Below are positions 45,666 to 53,354 of a stretch of 64,000 nucleotides of DNA, in pieces. This stretch comes from Hahella sp. HNIBRBA332. Lineage in GTDB: Bacteria; Pseudomonadota; Gammaproteobacteria; Pseudomonadales; Oleiphilaceae. The translations under genes were made by a program, and so were the position numbers. The notes under the pieces were generated by a model, which was given only the letters and a program-made list of their open reading frames with translations, was not told the DNA's origin and did no database searches. Each line of letters starts with the position of its first letter. Position 1 is the stretch's first letter. Location: NCBI RefSeq assembly GCF_030719035.1, contig NZ_CP132203.1, positions 6,816,001-6,880,000 on the forward strand, read 5' to 3'.

Positions 45666-47012
45666 TAGTTTCTTCAGGCGATAGCGCAGGGCGCGAAAAC
45701 TGATTCCCAGCTTTTTGGCTGCCGCTGTTTTATTCCACCGAGTTTCTTCAAGTGCTTTCTCAATAGCTTGCTTTTCAATGTTCTCAAGAAAGTGTTCAAG
45801 GTTGACCTTGTTCTCGTCGAACTCAGGAACATCTAGTTCCATTGCGTCTGCTGCTGAGCCTTCTGTATCTGTCTTAGGCAGGTGGATGTCCTCTTCGTTT
45901 ATGACGTCGTCTTCGCATAGGGTAAAGGCGCGCTCCATAATATTTTCGAGTTCACGAACGTTGCCAGGGAAATAATAAGATTCCAGTTTCTGCATGGCGG
46001 CTTTGCTAATTGAAGCGTTGGGGATCTCACACTCGTCCGCCAGTTGTTTAAGAAAATGATTAGCAAGAAGCGGAATGTCTTCTTTTCGTTGGCGTAAGCT
46101 TGGGACTCTCAGTTCAATGACATTAATTCGGTAGAAAAGGTCTTGACGAAACCGTCCCTCATCTACTTCATTGTGCAAATCTTTATGGGTGGCGGACAGT
46201 ATGCGAACGTCGATGGGGATCTCTTTTTGTTCGCCGACTGGACGAACCGCTTTTTCCTGAATCGCGCGCAGAAGTTTCACCTGCATCGTTAGGGGTAAAT
46301 CAGCGACTTCGTCGAGAAACAAGGTTCCGCCGTTTGCCGCCTGAAATAGTCCCACTTTATTTTCAACTGCGCCGGTAAATGCCCCTTTTTTGTGGCCGAA
46401 AAATTCACTTTCCATTAGCTCGCCGGGAATAGCGCCACAGTTGACTGGCACGAAAGGTCCTTCGCATCGCGGCCCTTGTTCATGAATCGACTTGGCGACC
46501 ATTTCCTTACCGCTGCCTGACTCGCCGCTGATATAAATCGGCGCCTGACTGCGCGCGAGTTTTCTAATTTGCCCGCGTAGTTTGTCCATGGTGGATGACT
46601 CGCCGAGCAATTGGGTTACTTGAGGGGATGCTTTGGGCGCGTCATTTTTCGACAGCTTCAGTGCACTGTTAACCAGCTCGCGCAGACGGGCAAGATCTAC
46701 AGGTTTAGAGACAAAATCAAAGGCGCCAGCCTTAAGTGCGGAAATGGCCGTATCAATGCTACCGTAAGCTGTAATGACTGCTACTGGTGTATTAGAGGAC
46801 TGCTTCTGGATGTGGGCGACAAGGTCGATACCATTGCCGTCCGGCATGTTCATATCAGTCAGTACAAGGCTGAAGCTTTCTTCACTTAGCAACTGCTTGG
46901 CTTGTGTAATATTTTCAGCCGCCCGTGTTTCTATCTGCATGCGGCTTAAAGTGATTTCCAGTAACGCGCGAATATCGGGTTCGTCGTCAACGATGAGTAC
47001 TTTCTTTATCAT
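45654..47012 (-). CDS. pilR: Sigma-54-dependent response regulator PilR
   Basis: A 452-residue NtrC-family activator of pilin transcription. The receiver domain has phosphoacceptor Asp53 (LTDMN) and the KPVD lysine. The AAA+ domain has GESGSGKE, the sigma-54-contact loop GAFTGA and LFLDEVADLPL. The C-terminal Fis-type helix-turn-helix is NKTAAAKKLGISFRALRYRLKKLG. It lies 11 bp after pilS in the same direction. Its position beside the pilin genes supports the name over other NtrC-type regulators. Confidence 0.93.
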   Translation of the reverse strand: MIKKVLIVDDEPDIRALLEITLSRMQIETRAAENITQAKQLLSEESFSLVLTDMNMPDGNGIDLVAHIQKQSSNTPVAVITAYGSIDTAISALKAGAFDFVSKPVDLARLRELVNSALKLSKNDAPKASPQVTQLLGESSTMDKLRGQIRKLARSQAPIYISGESGSGKEMVAKSIHEQGPRCEGPFVPVNCGAIPGELMESEFFGHKKGAFTGAVENKVGLFQAANGGTLFLDEVADLPLTMQVKLLRAIQEKAVRPVGEQKEIPIDVRILSATHKDLHNEVDEGRFRQDLFYRINVIELRVPSLRQRKEDIPLLANHFLKQLADECEIPNASISKAAMQKLESYYFPGNVRELENIMERAFTLCEDDVINEEDIHLPKTDTEGSAADAMELDVPEFDENKVNLEHFLENIEKQAIEKALEETRWNKTAAAKKLGISFRALRYRLKKLGME

Positions 47013-47023
47013 AACTGATTGTT

Positions 47024-48613
47024 CTATATAGCTCTTTTCGGATGGGGAAAGGTGATGCGGAAGCAGCCGCCCCCTTCCTGTCTTGTGAGATAGTCTAATT
47101 GCGCTTGATTAGCTTCACATAGCTCTTTGGATAAGTATAAACCCAAGCCTGTCCCTTTGGGGTCAGTTGTGAAAAAAGGCTCAAATAGATGATTTAGTTG
47201 CTCCTCATTGATGCCCGGGCCAATATCTATTACGTCAATAAAAGCTTGCCCTGTCTCTTCAATTTCGCCCACGACCAATTTAACCCAGGAGTGTGTGCTT
47301 TCCTGTTTGCTGTAGCGCAACCCGTTGCCCACGAGATTATTGAGGATCTGATTTAAGTGATTGGGGTCGAAGCGGCCATGTATGTCGCCCTTTAAGGGGA
47401 GTATTTCAATTTCTGCGTCGCGCGTGCCGGCAGCTGTGTAGTCACACACAAAGTCCGTTAGCCAGGGAATCAGAGTTAGCATCTGTGGTGAGCTGATTTT
47501 TCTGCGTGACAGGCTCAGTACATTCTCGATGATGCCGTTCATACGGGTGGCGTGTCGTAAAATAATCTCCGCCATTTGTTTGTCGGGAGGTGTTAACTCC
47601 TGTGACTCCAATAGCAACTGTGCGGCGTGGCTGGCTGCCCCCAGCGGATTTCTAATTTCATGAGCGATGCCCGCAGTTAGTCTGCCTAATGACGCTAATT
47701 TGAGTTGCTGAGCCTGTTGCGCGATTTTGCCTGTATCTTCGAGAAAGATCAGAATGTCCTGGCCTTCTTCCTTCTGCAAAATGGCGAAATTGGCTTGTAT
47801 AGGCGCTCTGTTTGCCGAACCTCGAAAAGGAGTGGTTTTCTTGCTTGAATCTTCCTGCCATTCCTGTAATCGGAGCAGTAAATCCTCTGGTAATGAGGTT
47901 AACTCATGCGTTTCATCAACGCTGAGTAAACTTTGGGCGGCCTGATTGGCCATTCTCACAGCGCCTTTTTCGTCTGCGACAATAATGCCGGTTAACATTC
48001 TTTGTATGATCTGATGATTGAGACGCTCAAGTTCAAGGATGTTTTGCGCGCGTTTACGGGCGAGGTTCTCACTAGTGGCGATACGTATCGACAGGTTTTT
48101 AACGAGCAGTGCGGTGGCGAAGTATACTACACCTAGAATGCCGGCGCGGAATACGTTATCCACGTCACTATATTGCGCCGCCATTCGGAATATTTCCTGA
48201 GAAACAACCCCCAAGCTGGCTATGGCCGCCAGTAATGTGCCTAACTGGCCTCGCAAAATTATATTGCCGGCGGCCACGCTGATGACCACCATATTTCCCA
48301 AGCCGCTTGAAACGCCTGTCCCGAATAAAAGCATTGCAGAGATCAAGAGAAGCTCTAAAACAACCGACACCATGGCGTGACGTATTTCGGGACGGAAACC
48401 TGCTAGTAGTAAAAAACCCGTAAATACGTGAATCGCCAGATAGCAGATGACAGAGACTTCAAAGTAAAACGGCGACAGGTATTGGTTAACACTGGATGAG
48501 CTTTGCAGGTATAAGGCGCTCACCAGAATGATGCCCACCGTCACTCTATAGTGGTTATAAACCCGGAATAGCCGGTTGGTGGTTTGTTCTACATCGGTGC
48601 TTAAATCAGACAT
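47024..48613 (-). CDS. pilS: Sensor histidine kinase PilS
   Basis: A 529-residue membrane kinase paired with PilR. Six hydrophobic helices occupy about residues 25-175. A PAS-like domain (MLTGIIVADEKGAVRMANQAA) follows, then a HisKA domain with phosphoacceptor His in GIAHEIRNPLGAASH (about residue 318). The HATPase has NQILNNLVGNGLRYS, DIGPGI and GTGLGLYLSKEL boxes. In Pseudomonas it reads pilin level in the membrane. The ATG at 48613 is preferred over the in-frame TTG at 48631. nadE is divergent. Confidence 0.92.
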   Translation of the reverse strand: MSDLSTDVEQTTNRLFRVYNHYRVTVGIILVSALYLQSSSSVNQYLSPFYFEVSVICYLAIHVFTGFLLLAGFRPEIRHAMVSVVLELLLISAMLLFGTGVSSGLGNMVVISVAAGNIILRGQLGTLLAAIASLGVVSQEIFRMAAQYSDVDNVFRAGILGVVYFATALLVKNLSIRIATSENLARKRAQNILELERLNHQIIQRMLTGIIVADEKGAVRMANQAAQSLLSVDETHELTSLPEDLLLRLQEWQEDSSKKTTPFRGSANRAPIQANFAILQKEEGQDILIFLEDTGKIAQQAQQLKLASLGRLTAGIAHEIRNPLGAASHAAQLLLESQELTPPDKQMAEIILRHATRMNGIIENVLSLSRRKISSPQMLTLIPWLTDFVCDYTAAGTRDAEIEILPLKGDIHGRFDPNHLNQILNNLVGNGLRYSKQESTHSWVKLVVGEIEETGQAFIDVIDIGPGINEEQLNHLFEPFFTTDPKGTGLGLYLSKELCEANQAQLDYLTRQEGGGCFRITFPHPKRAI

Positions 48614-48782
48614 GCGCGAAGCCTGCAACAAAACTATCCTTGAAGATGTGAGCGGTACATTTAATTCGATGTTGACGGAGAAGTGTCCGGCATTGGAATT
48701 ATTTCGGTATAGTGCTCAGAATTTTAATGAAAACAGTATAATGCAAACTTTCCTAATGTTTGTGTGACAGATGGTAACCAGA

Positions 48783-50411
48783 ATGACGCAGCTTAAAGTC
48801 GCTTTCGCACAGATCGACTGTTTGGTCGGGGATATACCCGGCAACGTAGATAAAGTCATAGAGGCCGCGGAGACGGCTAAGACAAAATATAACGCCGACT
48901 TGGTAATTTTCCCTGAGTTAACTTTGACCGGCTACCCGCCTGAAGATCTATTGCTGAGGGCTAGCTTGCAGGTCAGAGTCGAGAAAGCCCTGGAGCGGAT
49001 CTTGAGTTCTGTGAAGGACATTGCGCTGGTCGTCGGTTTTCCTTGGAGAGAGCAGGGCAAGTTGTTCAATTGCGCAGCCTTTATTGATGGTGGCGAGATA
49101 AAGGCGAAGTATCGTAAGAAATGTTTGCCGAACTATCAGGTGTTTGATGAGAAGCGCTACTTTGAGCCGGGCTCTGAAACGGTGGTTTTGCCATGGCGAG
49201 GTTTCAATCTGGGCATTTCTATCTGTGAGGATGTGTGGGAAGAAGGGCCAATCGCTGCGACAGCCGCCGCAGGCGCTGATTTTATCGTCAATATAAATGC
49301 TTCTCCCTACGATATAGCCAAGCACCAACAACGGCGCACGCTTGTTCAGTCTCGCGCAGTGACTAATAGTGTCCCTATCCTGTATGTGAATATGATTGGC
49401 GGACAGGATGAGCTGATTTTTGATGGCGGTTCATTCGCGGTTAATCGTCATGGACGAGTTTGTTTTAGTGCGCCTCAATTTGAGGAAGGGATTTATCTGC
49501 TTGAGTTGAATGATGTCATTCATGGCGAAAGCCAGGAGGCTGCCGATCAGTCGCCCACTATGACGGTGGAGGAGAGTATCTATAAAGCGCTAGTGACTGG
49601 AGTCAGGGATTATGTGAATAAAAACAGGTTCAAATCGGTAGTCATCGGTTTGTCTGGCGGCATTGACTCTGCCGTTACCTTAGCTGTTGCTGTCGATGCG
49701 ATTGGCGCTGATAGAGTGAGAGCGGTGATGATGCCTTTCCGCTATACCTCCCAAATGAGTCTGGAGGACGCGGAAGCGGAAGCAAAGGCGCTGGGCGTTC
49801 AGTATGATGTGGTTCCAATTGAGCCTATCTATGATCAGTTTATGGGAGCGTTAAATCCCTTGTTTGCTGGTTTGGATCGCGACACGACGGAAGAGAACAT
49901 TCAGGCGCGCATACGTGGCGTTATTCTGATGGGGATTTCGAATAAAACTGGCGCACTAGTGTTGACCACTGGTAATAAAAGCGAAATGGCTGTTGGCTAT
50001 GCGACTCTGTATGGCGATATGGCTGGCGGCTATGACGTTCTGAAGGATGTCTTTAAGACCATGGTGTTTCGCCTGGCTTGGTATCGTAATACGTTATCGG
50101 CAGTTATCCCTGAAAGGGTGATAACGCGTCCTCCGTCGGCTGAGCTGGCTCCGGATCAGAAGGATGAGGACAGCTTGCCTCCCTATGAGATCCTGGATGA
50201 AATACTGTCCTTGTATGTTGAGCACGACATTAGTGCTGACGGTATTGTTGCGAAAGGCTTTGATAAGGAGACGGTTTACCGAGTGGTGCGTTTGGTGGAC
50301 ATCAACGAATACAAGCGGCGCCAGGCTCCTGTGGGAGCAAGAATCACCATGCGAGGGTTCGGGCGGGATCGCCGTTACCCGATAACTTCCGGCTGGAAGC
50401 TGGGGGAGTGA
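48783..50411 (+). CDS. nadE: Glutamine-dependent NAD+ synthetase
   Basis: Amidates nicotinic acid adenine dinucleotide to NAD using glutamine. The N-terminal nitrilase-type glutaminase domain has Glu45 (FPELTLTGYPPEDLL), a Lys in YRKKCLPNY and a Cys in ISICEDVW. The C-terminal synthetase domain has the PP-loop GLSGGIDSAV and TGNKSEMAVGYATLYGDM. The ATG at 48783 gives MTQLKVAFAQ (542 residues); an in-frame ATG at 48771 is possible. It lies between divergent pilS and convergent bamD. Confidence 0.95.
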   Translation: MTQLKVAFAQIDCLVGDIPGNVDKVIEAAETAKTKYNADLVIFPELTLTGYPPEDLLLRASLQVRVEKALERILSSVKDIALVVGFPWREQGKLFNCAAFIDGGEIKAKYRKKCLPNYQVFDEKRYFEPGSETVVLPWRGFNLGISICEDVWEEGPIAATAAAGADFIVNINASPYDIAKHQQRRTLVQSRAVTNSVPILYVNMIGGQDELIFDGGSFAVNRHGRVCFSAPQFEEGIYLLELNDVIHGESQEAADQSPTMTVEESIYKALVTGVRDYVNKNRFKSVVIGLSGGIDSAVTLAVAVDAIGADRVRAVMMPFRYTSQMSLEDAEAEAKALGVQYDVVPIEPIYDQFMGALNPLFAGLDRDTTEENIQARIRGVILMGISNKTGALVLTTGNKSEMAVGYATLYGDMAGGYDVLKDVFKTMVFRLAWYRNTLSAVIPERVITRPPSAELAPDQKDEDSLPPYEILDEILSLYVEHDISADGIVAKGFDKETVYRVVRLVDINEYKRRQAPVGARITMRGFGRDRRYPITSGWKLGE

Positions 50412-50476
50412 GTCCGTTCTCTTAGGGGCTAGTCCTAAAATAGGTGTTAACTCTATTCAGGACGGGGCACGAACAT

Positions 50477-50503
50477 AAAAAAGGCCGCAGATGCGGCCTT
50501 TTC
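50477..50503. terminator. Bidirectional terminator between nadE and bamD
   Basis: AAAAGGCCGCA (50479-50489), loop GA, TGCGGCCTTTT (50492-50502). The A6 run on its left becomes a U tract for the minus-strand bamD message. The T run on its right serves nadE. Confidence 0.88.
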
Positions 50504-50519
50504 TACATATGATCCGGGG

Positions 50520-51347
50520 CTAATCGCCAAGGCCGAAGTCAAAATCAAAGACACTGCTGATATTGCGGTCTTCTTCTTTGAATTCAGAGCCACTGAAGCG
50601 CATGTTGGCGTCGAAAGATTTATAGTCTGGGTAGCTCGCGGCGAGCAAGACTAAAGCGTCATCGGCATGACGCTGCATACCCAGGTATCTGTAAAGCTCG
50701 ACCATTAAAGATAACGCTTCAGGCACGACGGGCGTTTCAGGATAATTTTCGACGACGTATTGGGCGCGAGCTACTGCGGCCACGTAGGCCTGGCGACGAA
50801 TATAATAGCGTGCGACATGCATTTCATATTGGGCCAGACGCTCTTTTATCGCCAGCATGCGCTTTTCTGCGTCAGCCGCATAGGGGCTGTCTGGAAAGTT
50901 AGTGACCAGGGTCGAGAAATCTCTGAAGGCCTCTTTCGCACGTCCTGGGTCACGGGAATTAACATCGATAGGGAGAAATCTTGGACCTAAACCCAAATCT
51001 GCATAATAGGCGGCCAGCCCTTTTATGTAGTAGGCATAATCTACATGAGGGCTTTCAGGGTGAAGGCGGATAAATCGCTCTGCCGCTGACTCTGCTCGCT
51101 CTGGATTCAGCGAGTTATAGTGGGCGTATATCAGATCCAGCTGCGCCTGCTCCGCATAGCGTCCGAATGGATGGTAAGTCTCCAGATCCTCCAAGTGACG
51201 CGCTGCTTCCAAAAAGTTGCCTGAGTCCAAAGCGGATTTTGCCTTGTCGTAGTATTCCTTTTCACTCAACACTTGTGGCGGGGCGGAGGCGCATGCTGTC
51301 AGCAGAAGAAAGGCCAGCATGGCAAAAAGGGCGCGAATAGGATGCAT
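50520..51347 (-). CDS. bamD: Outer-membrane assembly lipoprotein BamD
   Basis: An essential lipoprotein of the BAM complex for outer-membrane beta-barrel insertion, anchored at the periplasmic side. The 275-residue precursor has a signal peptide ending in lipobox LLTAC (Cys19). TPR-type repeats follow with YHPFGRYAEQAQLDLIYAHY, AAERFIRLHPESPHVDYAYYIKGL and RFLPIDVNSRDPGRAKEAF. The ATG at 51347 is chosen because the signal peptide starts there; the frame is open to 51485. It is divergent from rluD, the usual arrangement. Confidence 0.95.
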   Translation of the reverse strand: MHPIRALFAMLAFLLLTACASAPPQVLSEKEYYDKAKSALDSGNFLEAARHLEDLETYHPFGRYAEQAQLDLIYAHYNSLNPERAESAAERFIRLHPESPHVDYAYYIKGLAAYYADLGLGPRFLPIDVNSRDPGRAKEAFRDFSTLVTNFPDSPYAADAEKRMLAIKERLAQYEMHVARYYIRRQAYVAAVARAQYVVENYPETPVVPEALSLMVELYRYLGMQRHADDALVLLAASYPDYKSFDANMRFSGSEFKEEDRNISSVFDFDFGLGD

Positions 51348-51476
51348 ATTTGAATTAAACTTCACTAATTTCATGGAATAGAGCAGTCTTGCGCAGCAAG
51401 GCTTTCGTGAATATTGGCGCGCCATTATTCCACAACCATAGTTTTGACAACACCCCACAGCCGACGGATTTAATTT

Positions 51477-52436
51477 ATGAGTCATCGCATACAGCAGTCA
51501 TTGATTGTTCCCGCTGAGCTTGGCGAGCAGCGGTTGGATATGGCTGCAAGCGAGCTAATGCCTGAATATTCAAGGTCCAGGATACAAAGCTGGATTAAGC
51601 AGGGAGCCCTGCGCGTCAATGGAAAGCAGGTTAAACCTAAAGAAAAGGTAATTGAAGGCGACCAGATTGAACTGGATGTCGAGCTGGAGGCGCAGGGTGA
51701 CTGGGAGGCGCAGCCCATTGCACTGGATGTTGTTTTCGAAGATGAACACCTTTTGGTGATTAATAAGCAAGCGGACTTTGTTGTTCATCCCGCTGCAGGA
51801 CATAGTGACGGAACGGTCGTTAATGCCGTTTTACATCACTGTCCTGCTTTGGCGGAACTTCCCCGCGCTGGCATTGTGCATCGGCTGGACAAAGACACGA
51901 CCGGTTTGATGGTCATTGCGAAAACGCTTGTTGCGCACAGTTCTCTTGTTGAGCAGTTGCAGGCAAGAGAAATGGGGAGGGAGTATGAGGCTGTCGTATA
52001 CGGCGAGTTAACTGGCGGAGGAATGGTTGACGCCGCGATTGGCAGGCATCCGCAGAGTCGCCAGAAGATGGCGGTGACCCGTGGAGGAAAAGATGCGGTG
52101 ACCCACTACAGGCTGATACGACGCTGGCGAGGCTTTACACATTTGAGGTTGAAGCTGGAAACAGGGCGAACGCACCAAATTCGCGTGCATATGGCGCACA
52201 TTAACCACTCTATATTAGGCGATCCGCTATACGGGAGCCGCCCGCGCCTTCCGAAAGGGCTGTCGGCGGATACTATTGAGCGCCTGCAATCTTTTGGCAG
52301 ACAGGCGCTGCATGCGAAAGCCCTTGAGCTATCGCACCCGACAACTGGCGAATTGCTGAGCTGGGAAGTGGACTTGCCCGAAGATATGAAAAACTTGCTA
52401 AACCGCTTGGATATGGAAGAAGAGGAGGCTTCATAG
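51477..52436 (+). CDS. rluD: 23S rRNA pseudouridine synthase D
   Basis: Forms pseudouridines 1911, 1915 and 1917 in helix 69 of 23S rRNA. The 319-residue protein has an N-terminal S4 RNA-binding domain (SRSRIQSWIKQGALRVNG). The catalytic domain has the Asp-bearing motif HRLDKDTTGLMV and the later LKLETGRTHQIRVHMAH. It abuts pgeF with zero intergenic bases, and both probably form one transcript. Confidence 0.96.
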   Translation: MSHRIQQSLIVPAELGEQRLDMAASELMPEYSRSRIQSWIKQGALRVNGKQVKPKEKVIEGDQIELDVELEAQGDWEAQPIALDVVFEDEHLLVINKQADFVVHPAAGHSDGTVVNAVLHHCPALAELPRAGIVHRLDKDTTGLMVIAKTLVAHSSLVEQLQAREMGREYEAVVYGELTGGGMVDAAIGRHPQSRQKMAVTRGGKDAVTHYRLIRRWRGFTHLRLKLETGRTHQIRVHMAHINHSILGDPLYGSRPRLPKGLSADTIERLQSFGRQALHAKALELSHPTTGELLSWEVDLPEDMKNLLNRLDMEEEEAS

Positions 52437-53201
52437 ATGGGTGCCGGCAGACTGCAGTTGATTCAACCTGACTGGCCTGTTCCCACGAATATCCGAGCGC
52501 TGGTGACGACGCGAGCAGGCGGAGTCAGTCAGCGGGAATTCGCCAGCATGAATCTTGGCGGCCACGTTGGAGACGATGCTGTTGCTGTTGAAACTAACAG
52601 ACGTTTTCTTGCTCAGGAGGTGGGCCTGCCTGTTGATCGCTTCCATTGGTTAGAACAGGTGCATGGCGTCGATGTGGTCGTGTTGAAGGGGGTAAGACCT
52701 GTCCAGTCACATACCGGTGATGCAGCGTTTACTACTCAGTTGCAGCAGGCATGTTGCATCCTGACCGCAGACTGTCTTCCTGTTCTATTCGCAGCAGCAG
52801 ATGGTTCTGCAGTGGCCGCAGCTCATGCGGGGTGGCGTGGACTGGCCGCCGGTGTATTGGAAAACACTGCAAAATACTTTAGCGAACAGACAGAATTGCT
52901 GGTTTGGCTTGGACCTGCGATTAGTCAGACTGCCTTCGAAGTTGGTCAGGATGTAATGGACGCTTTTGTCGCACAAGAGCCTGAGTCTGCTACTTGCTTC
53001 ATCCCTTCATCGTCTAACGCCGGTAAATGGTGTGCGGACTTATATGCTCTGGCTCGGCTTAGGCTGCACAGACTTGGAGTTACACGAATCTTTGGCGGCG
53101 ACTATTGCACCTACACGGATTCAGGCAGGTTTTTCTCCTATCGCAGAGATGGCGTAACAGGACGAATGGCGTCAGTTATTTGGCTTGCCTCATCTCCTTA
53201 G
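52437..53201 (+). CDS. pgeF: Multicopper/YfiH-family protein PgeF
   Basis: A 254-residue member of the DUF152/YfiH family, known as peptidoglycan editing factor and, in other members, as a purine nucleoside phosphorylase or polyphenol oxidase. Motifs seen are VTTRAGGVSQREFASMNLGGHVGDD, WLEQVHGVDVV, ILTADCLPVLFA, AAHAGWRGLAAGVLEN and FGGDYCTYTD, with the conserved His/Cys metal site. The start follows the rluD TAG directly, with GAGGAGG in the end of rluD as ribosome site. Confidence 0.93.
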   Translation: MGAGRLQLIQPDWPVPTNIRALVTTRAGGVSQREFASMNLGGHVGDDAVAVETNRRFLAQEVGLPVDRFHWLEQVHGVDVVVLKGVRPVQSHTGDAAFTTQLQQACCILTADCLPVLFAAADGSAVAAAHAGWRGLAAGVLENTAKYFSEQTELLVWLGPAISQTAFEVGQDVMDAFVAQEPESATCFIPSSSNAGKWCADLYALARLRLHRLGVTRIFGGDYCTYTDSGRFFSYRRDGVTGRMASVIWLASSP

Positions 53202-53262
53202 AGATTAGGGCTTGAGATAGATCAATATCCAGCACACTTTTCTTCTCTTCTTGGTGCGCAGC

Positions 53263-53291
53263 CTTGAAGCTTTCAGAGCGTGGCCCCACAT
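53263..53291 (+). promoter_or_regulatory. Heat-shock (sigma-32) promoter of clpB
   Basis: CTTGAA (53263-53268) and CCCCACAT (53284-53291) are separated by 15 bp. Both match the sigma-32 consensus (CTTGAA, 13-17 bp, CCCCATnT) apart from one -10 base, and clpB is a classic member of that regulon. Transcription would start about 53298, some 55 bp before the gene. Confidence 0.85.
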
Positions 53292-53354
53292 TTTCGGTAA
53301 TTGAAACTGCGTCTTAGTGTGCGCGGGTAACATCGGAATTTTGGGGTAATGCAG

